In this document: positions 16,895 to 26,500 of the stretch, piece by piece
How the letters are laid out: each line of letters begins with the position of its first letter
Position numbering within the stretch: the first letter of the stretch is position 1
DNA from: CAVROP01 sp050012175
GTDB lineage: Bacteria; Acidobacteriota; Terriglobia; UBA7540
Assembly (NCBI GenBank): GCA_050012175.1
Contig: JBEKHR010000029.1
Span: forward strand, 4,469-68,468
Length of the DNA: 64,000 nt
Direction: 5' to 3'
The notes under the pieces: model-generated
The model's input: only the letters and a program-made list of their open reading frames with translations
Database searches by the model: none
Told to the model about the DNA's origin: nothing
Made by a program: the position numbers and the translations under genes

Positions 16895-17584
16895 ATGTTG
16901 CCCAGAGCACTGTCGCTTCTATTTACACTCTTCTTGGTTGTCGGCGTTCCGGTTCTTTCCTTATCAACCGCGCGCGACAGCCAAGTCCGTCAGATGCCGC
17001 GGCTCGCACTTTACATCTCTGCGGCGATTTCGCAGTGGGTGCTGGCGGGTTTGGGGCTGCTCATCTTCTTTCTCAGCTCGCTGAGTGCTTCTTCCGTAGG
17101 CTTCCGAACGCTCGGGCCCGTCGCCGCGCTCACCTGGGCAGGTGCTCTGGTTGCATTGTCTGTGGCCGGCATTCGCCTGGGCCTTTTCCTTGAACTCCGT
17201 GGGTGGTGGCCGCTGGAAGCCGAACTGGTCTACCTGTTGATTCCCAAGACCCGCCAGGAAAAGTTCTGGTCGGTGCTGCTCCTGGCGCCCACGGCCGCTC
17301 TTTGCGAGGAATTCTTGTATCGCGGCTTCCTCCTCGCTCAACTTACTCAATGGCTGCGTTCGGGCGCATGGGCGTGGGCTGCTTCATCGCTGGCCTTCGG
17401 GCTGGCGCACGTTTATCAAGGTTGGAACGGAATGGTAAGAGCGTCTCTGCTGGGAGCGCTGCTGGCATATCCCGTCATCCATTTCGGAAGCCTTTATCCT
17501 TCCATGCTGGCGCATGGGCTGATCGACGCTCTGGCGTTTGCGTGGCTAGGCCCAAAATTCCTGCCGCCAGAATCGGTTGCCTGA
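16895..17584 (+). CDS. CPBP family intramembrane glutamic endopeptidase
   Basis: The 229-residue polytopic protein has about six or seven membrane helices. The CPBP/Abi motifs are intact: E138-E139 with R143 in CEEFLYRGFL, H172 in GLAHVYQG, and H207 with D211 in LAHGLIDAL. These form the active site of Rce1-like intramembrane proteases, used for CAAX-type processing in eukaryotes and for diverse roles in bacteria, including bacteriocin immunity. It lies 35 bases after the PEGA gene pair in the same direction, so processing of those envelope proteins is conceivable but unproven. Ribosome-binding signals before the ATG are weak. Confidence 0.88.
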   Translation: MLPRALSLLFTLFLVVGVPVLSLSTARDSQVRQMPRLALYISAAISQWVLAGLGLLIFFLSSLSASSVGFRTLGPVAALTWAGALVALSVAGIRLGLFLELRGWWPLEAELVYLLIPKTRQEKFWSVLLLAPTAALCEEFLYRGFLLAQLTQWLRSGAWAWAASSLAFGLAHVYQGWNGMVRASLLGALLAYPVIHFGSLYPSMLAHGLIDALAFAWLGPKFLPPESVA

Positions 17585-17593
17585 GCCTCCCGC

Positions 17594-17679
17594 TGTCATT
17601 CCGAGCGAAGCGAGGAATCTCGCGCTGGTCTGTGGATCAAGGACTCAGAGCGAGATTCCTCGCTTCGCTCGGAATGACA
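17594..17679. repeat. Perfect 30-bp-arm palindromic repeat
   Basis: Arms at 17594-17623 and 17650-17679 are exact inverted copies of 30 bp, beginning TGTCATTCCGAGCG and reading inward to AATCTCGC, with a 26-base centre. The TCATTCCGA...GAGGAATCTCGC words recur in the elements at 2890-3060 and 56419-56584. It sits nine bases after the CPBP stop, where it could act as a bidirectional terminator or mRNA stabiliser for two converging genes. Confidence 0.8.
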
Positions 17680-17756
17680 CCCTCGCGGTACGGAAGACGG
17701 GACAGGGAACGGCCTAATTCTTATGCCCTCCCTGTTCCCTATTCCCTGTTCCCTGC

Positions 17757-17939
17757 TTATGCCCCACCGTCGGAAACAGGCGCCAGCTTGTAAACGATTT
17801 CAGCGTCCTCGAGTAGCTCCTCCGCAACCTTCAGACACGCCACACGCAGGCACTTGGTGTCCAGGCAGGTCGGACAATTCACAATGATGCGATCAAAGAG
17901 GTAATCGGCAAGCTCTTGTTCCCCAAAAGTGTGGGCCAT
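17757..17939 (-). CDS. Small Cys-rich hypothetical protein
   Basis: The 60-residue product starts at an ATG preceded by GGAGG at nine bases, which supports a real gene. Four Cys residues lie close together: C22, C25, C30 and C35 in NCPTCLDTKCLRVACLK, suggesting a zinc or Fe-S site (inference). The rest is acidic and helical. I do not recognise the family. It diverges from the 90-residue zinc-ribbon-like gene on the plus strand. Confidence 0.65.
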   Translation of the reverse strand: MAHTFGEQELADYLFDRIIVNCPTCLDTKCLRVACLKVAEELLEDAEIVYKLAPVSDGGA

Positions 17940-18110
17940 GCGACTGGTCCTCCGCTCATAGAAAAACCCAAGAGACTGTGTGAGTCCCGCCCCCAGCGCA
18001 TTATACGTCTGTTCGAGAGAATTGTGCTAATGCTTTCTCGCCGGACAAGGCGTCCCTGTTCTCAAATGCGTGTGGAGTTGCAGGAGAAATCCGGCTAAGA
18101 TAGGCAAGGT

Positions 18111-18383
18111 ATGGATGAGCGCGAATTTTTTGATGAAAATGAGACTCTGAAACCTGCCACTCTCTCCTGCCTGTTTTGTCACCAGACAGATACCTACGAG
18201 ATTCGGTGGTTGGTGCGCACAAAGAGGAAGAAGCTTCCAGGTCACGCGGACGAACGAGATCGGGCGCGCTTTGCCAAATCAAGGAACTATATGCTGCGGC
18301 GAGACGATTTCGTCCAATGTAAGAACCTCCGCTGCCGAAAGCGCTTTGAGATTTCAGGTATTCAGTCGGTAGTCTTTTTGTGA
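18111..18383 (+). CDS. Small zinc-ribbon-like hypothetical protein
   Basis: The 90-residue protein has two Cys pairs: C20-x2-C23 in LSCLFCHQTD and C70-x4-C75 in QCKNLRCRKRFEIS, a spacing compatible with a zinc ribbon. Between them is a very basic helical stretch (RTKRKKLPGHADERDRARFA). The phrasing is like a conserved acidobacterial hypothetical, and nucleic-acid binding is possible. It has a weak AAGG ribosome-binding site. It is divergent from the other Cys-rich small gene. Confidence 0.65.
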   Translation: MDEREFFDENETLKPATLSCLFCHQTDTYEIRWLVRTKRKKLPGHADERDRARFAKSRNYMLRRDDFVQCKNLRCRKRFEISGIQSVVFL

Positions 18384-18449
18384 TCGTGCGCTTCCGGGGA
18401 TGTGCCTGACGTATTGCTGAGAGGTCAGAGGAACCCTAGTTGCGCTCGC

Positions 18450-19934
18450 CTACTTCCCATGTGCCACGTCTTGCACGGTGGGAAGAGTCGAAGCATCCCA
18501 TCCGCCGCCCAGCGCTTCGATCAGAAGGACGCTGGCGCTCATGCGGCGCGTCAGAATACTCAGGGCCTGCACCTGGTCTTGCAGAAGAATAGCTTGCTCG
18601 GTGATGACGGTGAGGTAGTTGACAGTGCCGGCCTTGTACTGGTAAGTGGAAATATCCAGCGAGTTTTGGGCGGCTTTTACGGCATTGTCCTCGGCTTGCG
18701 CTTCTTTCTCAAGCACGCGCAGCGCCGCCAGATTATCCTCGACTTGCTGGAAGCCTGTGAGAACGGTCTGGCGATAATTGGCCACCGTGGCGTCATAGGC
18801 AGCCAGGGTCTGAGCAAGCGCGGCGCGGCGCCTGCCGGCATCGAAGAGGGTCTCCGCCAACTGCGGCCCCACGGACCAGAAGCGGCTTGGCCAGGAGATC
18901 CACTTTAAGAATTGGGAGCTTTCAACGCCTGCCGAGCCGCTGATGGTCAGGGTTGGGTAATAAGCAGCTTTGGCAATGCCGATCTGCTCGTTGGCCTGGG
19001 CCATCTGCCGTTCGGCGGCGGCGATATCCGGCCGGCGCTCCAGCAGGTTGGAAGGAAGTCCCACCGGCACGGGTGGCGGGGTGATCTTGATGGAACGGTA
19101 AGAGATGGAAAGCTCCGCGGGGGGCTTGCCCGCCAGGACGGCAATGGCGTGCTCGTACTGTGCGCGCGCCACATCGTAATCGATCAAGTGGGCCCGCGCG
19201 GTTTCCAGTTGGGTCTGCGCCTGAGCAACGTCCGAGCCCGACGCCACGCCACTATTGAACCTGTCTTGCGTGAGCTTGAGGTAATCCTGATAGGACTTCA
19301 CGGTGGTATCGAGCAATTCTTTCTCGCCATCCGTGCCGCGCAACTCAAAGTAATCTTGCGCAAGTTCCGCCTGGTAGGATAGCCGTGCGTTCTCCAATTG
19401 AGCGGCGCTGACTTGTGCGGCCTCCGCGCTAGCCCGAATACTGCGGCGGATACTTCCCCAAATATCGGCTTGGTACGACACGTCCACCGGCAGGTCGTAG
19501 GCGGTGGATAGACCGGTGAGCACCGATCGCGAGTTCACAATGGAAGGAGCAGCGGAAACGGTCGGGTACAGGTTCGAGCGCGCGATGCGCACGGCGAATT
19601 TAGCCTCGCGGAATTGCGCCTCCGCCGCCAGCAGATTCTGGTTGGAAATACTCACCTGTTCTTCCAGGGCATTGAGCTCCGGGTCGCTATAGATTTCCCA
19701 CCATTTGCCGCGTGCCAGGGCGTCGCTGGGCTGGGCTTGTTTCCAGCCCTTCATCTCCTGGGCGTTGTCGGTCGGCGGTTCCTTATACGCCGGAGGGACG
19801 GGAGCGGTGGGCCTTTGATACTTCGGTCCGATCATGCAGGCGCTCGAGAAGAGCAGTAGGCAGAAGGCGGAAAGCAGAAGGCAGCGCGAAGAGGAAAGGT
19901 GAGAGGGTAAAGGGCGCCAATGAGGGTCTGGCAT
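18450..19934 (-). CDS. RND efflux outer-membrane factor, NodT/OprM type lipoprotein
   Basis: The product has about 494 residues from the ATG at 19934. A hydrophobic leader ends in a lipobox (LFSSAC), followed by MIGPKYQRPTAPVPPAYKEP, the classic start of mature NodT-family outer-membrane factors. Two OEP repeats follow; phrases such as WWEIYSDPELNALEEQV, NLYPTVSAAP, LLERRPDIAAAERQMAQANE and GIAKAAYYPTLTISG are diagnostic. The trimer forms the outer-membrane channel of a tripartite pump. It is the last gene of the efflux operon, about 500 bases after the second RND pump. The frame stays open to 20084, so a longer start is possible, but the extra residues are repeat-like. Confidence 0.92.
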   Translation of the reverse strand: MPDPHWRPLPSHLSSSRCLLLSAFCLLLFSSACMIGPKYQRPTAPVPPAYKEPPTDNAQEMKGWKQAQPSDALARGKWWEIYSDPELNALEEQVSISNQNLLAAEAQFREAKFAVRIARSNLYPTVSAAPSIVNSRSVLTGLSTAYDLPVDVSYQADIWGSIRRSIRASAEAAQVSAAQLENARLSYQAELAQDYFELRGTDGEKELLDTTVKSYQDYLKLTQDRFNSGVASGSDVAQAQTQLETARAHLIDYDVARAQYEHAIAVLAGKPPAELSISYRSIKITPPPVPVGLPSNLLERRPDIAAAERQMAQANEQIGIAKAAYYPTLTISGSAGVESSQFLKWISWPSRFWSVGPQLAETLFDAGRRRAALAQTLAAYDATVANYRQTVLTGFQQVEDNLAALRVLEKEAQAEDNAVKAAQNSLDISTYQYKAGTVNYLTVITEQAILLQDQVQALSILTRRMSASVLLIEALGGGWDASTLPTVQDVAHGK

Positions 19935-20430
19935 CTCCACGCTGTCCCCTGAACCATGTCCCCCGTGCCCCGAGAGTGCCGTCGAGAATGTGATTTCAGC
20001 TAACACATCGGTATTTGTCGTACGGTTCATGAGTGGTGTCTCGTGATATCCAGTGTTTGATGCGGACAGGTCCCGGCCTGTCATTCTGAGTCCGCCATTC
20101 TTATTGGCGGACGAAGAATCTCTGCATTCCTGGGATCAGTAAACTGCGGGCCTGCCGCAATACTGTTCACATAAGGGGTGTTCAGGAAACTCCTTCGCAA
20201 TTCGTCCCGGGGTGACCCCCTCACCCGTCCCGATCAGATCGGGACACCCTCTCCCCCAAGGGGGAGAGGGTAGTAGATTCAAATTAACGCCCTCCCTCTC
20301 CCCCTCGGGGGAGAGGGGCAGGGGGTGAGGGGGTTCTACGGTCGAGCAGTGAACAGCCTCCTTGACAAAGCTTAAGTGAACGCCATTGCGGCTTGCCCTC
20401 ATCTTGAACATGATGATTTATTCCCCACCT
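19935..20430. repeat. Repeat-filled gap between outer-membrane factor and RND genes
   Basis: At 20080-20135 a GTCATTCTGAGTCCGCC/GGCGGAC hairpin unit occurs, related to the one near 5585-5610. At 20205-20340 two GGGGGAGAGGG-type blocks face each other (CCCTCTCCCCCAAGGGGGAG and CTCTCCCCCTCGGGGGAGAG), with a GTCCCGATCAGATCGGGAC hairpin at 20226-20244. No gene is seen. Such a gap inside an operon could separate expression of the last gene. Confidence 0.6.
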
Positions 20431-23400
20431 TCACGCTTCAAAGCCGCGCGGCTCGGCTTCTTCGCGGCGTCCCATACGTACCCGCTCCCACCACCAATGT
20501 TGGATGCGGTCGAAGTAGAGGTAAACCACCGGCGTGGTGTACAAGGTCAGCAACTGGCTCACAATTAGCCCGCCGATGATGGCAATTCCCAGCGGACGGC
20601 GAAACTCCGATCCAGTGCCAGTGCCGAGCGCGAGCGGTAATGCGCCCAGCATCGCCGCCATCGTGGTCATGAGAATGGGGCGGAAGCGCAGCAAGCACGC
20701 CTCATAGATAGAGTCGCGCGAATTCTTGCCTTCGTTTCGCTCGGCGGCGATCGCGAAATCGATCATTAGGATGCCGTTCTTTTTCACGAGCCCGATCAGC
20801 AGAACGATTCCGATAACGGCGATCACGGTGAGTTCAGTGTGGGTGAGCAGGAGCGCCAACAGTGCGCCAACGCCCGCCGACGGCAGCGTGGACAGAACGG
20901 TAACGGGATGGACGTAACTCTCGTAAAGAATGCCGAGCACGAGGTAGACCGACACGAGTGCGGCCGCGATCAGGAGGGGCTCGCTGCCGAGCGAATCCTG
21001 GTAGGCTTGTGCCGTCCCGGAGAATCCGGTATGGATAGTGGGCGGAAGGCCAATCCTGCTGGCCGCCGCATTAATCGCGTCCACGGCATCTCCTAGGGCG
21101 ATGCCCGGCCGCAGGTTGAAGGAGATGGTGACCGCTGGAAAGAGGCCCTGGTGGTTTACCGACAGGGGCGCGGTTATTGGGGTATAATGCGTGATAGCGC
21201 TCAAGGGAACCTGCTGCCCACTCGGCGAATGCACGTAGGTTTGGCGCAAGAAGAGCGGATTCTGCCAGTATTCGGGCGCCGCCTCCATCACCACGTGGTA
21301 CTGATTCAGCGGAGTGTACATGGTGGAAACTTGGCGTTGGCCGAAGGCGTCGTAGAGCGTGTTGTCAATCAGTTGTGGCGAGATGCCGAAACGCGCCGCC
21401 GTTTCACGATCATACTGCACAAACGCTTGCAGCCCGCGGTCCTGCTGGTCGCTGTTCACGTCCGCGATGATGGAGATGGATCGCAGCTCTTGGAGCATGC
21501 GGGGAGCAAAATTCGCGAGATCCTGCAGGTTGTCGCCCCGCATGGTGTATTGATACTGGGAGGCGCCGAATCGCCCACCGACGCGCACGTCTTGCGACGC
21601 CTGCATATAAAGCGTGGCGCCCGGCACCCGGGCGAGCTTTGGCCGCAGCCGCCCGATGACGAGGTCGGCAGTGATTTTTCTTTCTTCGGGCGGTTTCAGA
21701 GCGATGAACATCCGCGCGGTGTTCATTCCGCCGCCGCCGGGACCTCCTCCTCCCGTGAATCCGTTGACCATATCAACGGCCGGGTCGGCGACGATGATAT
21801 TGATCATCTGCCGCAAAATCTTGTCCATGGCTTGAAACGAGGTGTCCTGGTCAGCTTGAATCGAGCCCATAATTCGTCCGTTATCCTGTTGCGGAAAGAA
21901 CCCCTTGGGCACATAAATATAAAGGTAAACGTTGAGCGCAATCGTGGCCAGCAACACCGCCAGGGTAATTGCCGGATAGCGAAGCACTATGGACAATGTT
22001 CTCCCATACGCTTTCACGACCCCGTTGAAGCCTCGCTCGCTGGTCCGGTACAGCCAGCCATGGGACTCGTGTTCTTTTAAGAGGTGAGCGCACATCATGG
22101 GAGTCGCGGTGAGCGAGACCACCATGGAGACGGAAATAGCGGCGGCCAGGGTTACCGCAAACTCGCGGAACAGGCGGCCCACAATCCCTCCCATGAGCAG
22201 CAAGGGAATGAACACTGCAACCAGCGAAATACTGATCGTCAATACGGTGAAGCCGATTTCCTGAGCCCCCTTCAGGGCGGCCTGGAACGGATGCAACCCC
22301 TTTTCCAGATAGCGGGAGATGTTCTCGATGACGACGATCGCATCGTCAACTACAAAGCCGGTGGAGATGCAGAGCGCCATCAACGACAGATTGTCGAGGC
22401 TGTAGCCCAATAGGTACATCACACCAAAAGTTCCGATCAGCGACACGGGGACGGCGACGCTGGGGATGAAGGTGGTGCGCGGATTCCTCAGAAAGAGGAA
22501 TACGACCAGAATCACCAGAATCACCGAGATGATCAACGTTTGCTCGACATTGCTCACGGAGGCGCGGATGGTCAAGGTTTGATCGCTGGCCACTCGCACA
22601 TCGATCGACTGGGGAATGGCAGCTTTAAGCTGGGGAAGAACCGCGCGGATGCCATCCACGGTATCGATAATGTTGGCGTTCGGTTGGCGCATGATGAAGA
22701 TCAAAACGGAGGGCTTGCCGTTCGCATAACCCGCCGAACGAATGTCTTCAGGGGCGTCGCGCGCTTGGCCGATATCGGAGATGCGCACGGCCGATCCGTT
22801 GCGGTAAGCAACGATCAAGGGGAGGTAGTCAATGGCCTTGAAGAGCTGATCGTTGGCGCCCACTTCCCACATGCGGTGACCGTCCGAAAAGTGTCCTTTG
22901 GGTGAGTTGGCATTGGCGCTGCTTAACACGCCTCGGACCTGCTCGAGGCCGATGCCATATTTGTTCAGGGCGGTCGGATTCAACTCGATACGAACGCCTG
23001 GCAACGCCCCTCCACCCACGCCCACCTGGCCCACGCCGCTGACCTGCGCTATTTTCTGCGCCATTATGGTGGAAGCGGCATCGTATATTTGGCTTTTGGA
23101 GAGCACGTCGGAGGTGAGCGCAAGCATGAAAATCGGAGAATCGGCCGGATTCACCTTGCGGTAGGTCGGGTTATTGGGAAGATTGGTCGGCAGGTAGCCG
23201 CGGGCGGCGTTGATAGCCGCCTGAACGTCCCTTGCCGCAGCGTTGATGTCTCGGTTCAAATCGAATTGCAGCGTGACGCTGGAGGATCCGAGGCTACTCG
23301 ACGAGGTCATTTCGGTGACCGACGCAATGCGGGTAAATTGGCGCTCCAGCGGAGTCGCCACCGATGAGGCCATGGTCTCGGGACTGGCGCCGGGCAAACC

Positions 23401-23547
23401 TGCCGACACGGAGACCGTGGGGAAATCCACCTGGGGCAGCGGTGATACGGGAAGGAGTCGGAAGGCGACGGCTCCGGCCAAAGTGATGGCGATGAGGAGG
23501 AGCGTCGTAGCAACCGGCCTGCGAATGAAAGGCTCTGAGATATTCAT
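20431..23547 (-). CDS. RND multidrug efflux permease, MdtC/AcrB-like
   Basis: The 1038-residue protein has the normal length for an HAE1-type RND pump, which exports drugs or other amphiphiles using the proton gradient. The N-terminus MNISEPFIRRPVATTLLLIA is typical of the MdtB/MdtC subgroup. The paired Asp of helix 4 is in GFVVDDAIVVIEN and the essential Lys of helix 10 in IGLVKKNGILMIDF. Twelve membrane helices and two periplasmic loops are expected. It follows the first RND gene by three bases, so the two pumps are probably co-translated and, by analogy with MdtBC, may form a mixed trimer. A Gly-rich loop FTGGGGPGGGGMNTARM lies at about 595-615. Confidence 0.94.
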   Translation of the reverse strand: MNISEPFIRRPVATTLLLIAITLAGAVAFRLLPVSPLPQVDFPTVSVSAGLPGASPETMASSVATPLERQFTRIASVTEMTSSSSLGSSSVTLQFDLNRDINAAARDVQAAINAARGYLPTNLPNNPTYRKVNPADSPIFMLALTSDVLSKSQIYDAASTIMAQKIAQVSGVGQVGVGGGALPGVRIELNPTALNKYGIGLEQVRGVLSSANANSPKGHFSDGHRMWEVGANDQLFKAIDYLPLIVAYRNGSAVRISDIGQARDAPEDIRSAGYANGKPSVLIFIMRQPNANIIDTVDGIRAVLPQLKAAIPQSIDVRVASDQTLTIRASVSNVEQTLIISVILVILVVFLFLRNPRTTFIPSVAVPVSLIGTFGVMYLLGYSLDNLSLMALCISTGFVVDDAIVVIENISRYLEKGLHPFQAALKGAQEIGFTVLTISISLVAVFIPLLLMGGIVGRLFREFAVTLAAAISVSMVVSLTATPMMCAHLLKEHESHGWLYRTSERGFNGVVKAYGRTLSIVLRYPAITLAVLLATIALNVYLYIYVPKGFFPQQDNGRIMGSIQADQDTSFQAMDKILRQMINIIVADPAVDMVNGFTGGGGPGGGGMNTARMFIALKPPEERKITADLVIGRLRPKLARVPGATLYMQASQDVRVGGRFGASQYQYTMRGDNLQDLANFAPRMLQELRSISIIADVNSDQQDRGLQAFVQYDRETAARFGISPQLIDNTLYDAFGQRQVSTMYTPLNQYHVVMEAAPEYWQNPLFLRQTYVHSPSGQQVPLSAITHYTPITAPLSVNHQGLFPAVTISFNLRPGIALGDAVDAINAAASRIGLPPTIHTGFSGTAQAYQDSLGSEPLLIAAALVSVYLVLGILYESYVHPVTVLSTLPSAGVGALLALLLTHTELTVIAVIGIVLLIGLVKKNGILMIDFAIAAERNEGKNSRDSIYEACLLRFRPILMTTMAAMLGALPLALGTGTGSEFRRPLGIAIIGGLIVSQLLTLYTTPVVYLYFDRIQHWWWERVRMGRREEAEPRGFEA

Positions 23548-23550
23548 GGC

Positions 23551-26500
23551 TTACTTTGCCGGAACCGGTTCCGAACCCGGACTGATCTCGCGACCCCGGG
23601 AGAACCGTCTTGCCAGGCGACCGAACCAGAGATAAATGACCGGGGTTGTGTAAAGCGTGAGTAACTGGCTCAAAAGTAGTCCTCCGACGATAGTAATGCC
23701 CAAAGGCCGGCGCAGTTCTGAGCCGGTGCCGGTGCCGAGCGCCAGCGGCACGCCGCCGAGCAGCGCCGCCATGGTCGTCATCATGATGGGGCGGAAACGC
23801 AGGAGACAGGCTTGGTAGATGGCATTGACCGGCGTCATGCCTTCCTTGCGCTCCGCTTCCAGCGCGAAATTGATCATCATGATGGCGTTCTTCTGCACGA
23901 TACCGATGAGTAGGATGATGCCGATCAACGCGATGACGCTGAAATCGTTACCGCAGACCGAGAGAGCCAGCAACGCACCGACACCCGCCGAAGGCAGCGT
24001 GGACAGGATAGTGACGGGATGAATGTAGCTTTCATACAAGACGCCCAAGACGATGTAGACCGTAACGATCGCCGCCAGAATCAGCAGCAGCTCGTTCGCC
24101 AACGATGCCTGGAATGCCTGGGCCATACCCTGAAACGCCGCCTGAATACTGGGCGGCAGGCCGATCTCGTCCTTTACTTTGTTCACGGCTTTGACGGCAC
24201 CCCCCAGCGACGCGTTCGGAGCCAGATTGAAAGAGAGAGTAACTACCGGAAACTGACCTTGGTGGTTCACGGTGATAGGAGCGTTCATCTCCTCCACGCG
24301 AGTGAAGGCGGCCAGCGGCACCTGGCCTCCGTTGGGAAATTTCGCAGAAGATGCAATCGGTCCCCCGCCGAAGGCGCTTTTCGAGGCGAGGGCGGAGGAG
24401 CTGGCGGAAGATGACGTGGTAGACGATAGACTCGTGTTTGCAGCGGTCAATGAGCTCGTCGGTCCGTACAATTGGTTTGCAGCGGTCCCGCCCGCAACCA
24501 GGCCCGAGGAACCGCTCGAGCCTCCAGCGTTAGTCCGTATGAATAGATGACGGAGGTCCAAAGGGTTATCCTGAAAATCGGGTTTCACTTCCAAAACCAC
24601 GTGGTATTGGTTCAACTGGGTAAAAATGGTCGACACTTCCCGCTGGCCGTAGGCGTCGTAGAGCGTTTGGTCGATGGCCGAGGGTGTGATGCCGAGGCGG
24701 TAGGCCGTTTGGCGATCGAACACCAGCCTGGCCCGAAGGCCGCCTACCTGCTGATCGCTTGCCACATCGCGTAGCTCCGGCAACGCCTTTAGCCTTTCGA
24801 GTATTCGGGGTGCGAAGGCATTCAACTCGTCCGCGCTCGGATCTTCGAGCGTGTATTGGAACTGCGTACGGCTTACCCGGTCCTCGACCGTAATATCCTG
24901 CACCGGTTGCATGAACAGGGTGATACCTGGCACCCTTGCCAGTTCCGGCTGCAAGCGGCGAATGACGTCGCTGGCGCTTATCTTGCGGACTTCGAGCGGC
25001 TTGAGGTTGATGAGAATGCGCCCGCTATTCAGGGTGGTGTTGGTGCCATCGATGCCGATGAACGATGAAAGACTCTCGACAGCGCGGTCTTTCAAGATGA
25101 CTTTCGCCAACTCTTGCTGCTCGCTGGCCATTTCCGGGAAGGACACCGTCTGAGCTGCCTCGGAGACACCTTGGATAACACCCGTGTCCTGAATCGGGAA
25201 AAACCCTTTCGGAATGACGGTATAGAGCAGCACGGTCAGGCCAAGAGTGCCGATTGCGACCAGCAGAGTTTCGAACTGATGGCGGAGCACCCACTGGAGG
25301 GTTCTGTCATAAAGGGCGAGTACCGAATTCCATCCGCGTTCCGTCGCGCGATAGATTCGCGACTGCTTTTCCTCGGGTTGTTGCTTCAACAACTTGGAGC
25401 ACATCATCGGTGTCAAAGTCAGCGAAACGACGGCGGAGACCAGGATGGTAACGGCCAGGGTGACGGCAAATTCTCGGAAGAGCCGGCCGACAATATCCCC
25501 CATGAACAGCAGCGGGATGAGACCGGCAATCAGGGAGATGGTGAGTGAGACGATCGTAAAGGCAATTTGTTTGGACCCTTTGAGCGCCGCTTGCAGCGCC
25601 GGCTCGCCTTCTTCGATGTAACGGGTAATGTTCTCGATCATTACGATCGCGTCGTCGACGACGAAACCGGTGGAAATGGTCAAGGCCATCAGCGTTAAGT
25701 TGTTCAGGCTGTAGCCGAGCACATACATCACCCCGAAGGTGCCGACCAAGGAGAGCGGAACGGCGACACTGGGGATGACGGTGGCGGAAAGATTGCGCAG
25801 GAACAGGAAGATAACCATCACAACTAACACTACCGTCAGCATCAACGAGAACTGCACGTCCCTCACCGATGCCCGAATGGTATTGGTCCTGTCGGTCAAG
25901 ATGCTGACGTGAACCGATGAGGGCAGGGACGAGGTGAGCTGCGGCAGCAGTGTCTTGATGCGATCGGCGACAGTGATGATGTTCGCGCCCGGCTGCCGCT
26001 TAATGTTGACAATGACGCCAGGAGCATCGTTCATCCAGGCCGCTTGGTGAACGTTTTCAGCGTCGTCGGCGACCGTGGCGACATCAGTCAATTTGACGGG
26101 AGAGCCGTTCCGGAACGCGATGATGAGCGGAGCATAGTCGCTGCTGGAGAGCAACTGGTCGTTGGCGCCGATCTGGTACGACTGGTGGGGGCCGTCAAAG
26201 TTGCCTTTCGCCTGGTTGACGTTGGCGGCGACGATGGCGCTGCGGAGATCCTCCAGGTTGAGGCCGTAAGATGCCAGCAAGGTGGGATTCGCCCGAATCC
26301 GAACGGCGGGTTTCTGCCCGCCGCTGATACTGACCAGACCGACGCCGGCCAATTGCGAAATCTTGGGCGCCAACCTGGTGTCGGCGAGGTCCTCGACCTT
26401 GGAAAGCGGGAGGTCTTTTGAGGTCAGCGCCAGCGTCAGGATCGGCGCATCGGCCGGATTGCTCTTGCTATAGATCGGTGGGGTCGGAAGGTCCGGGGGA

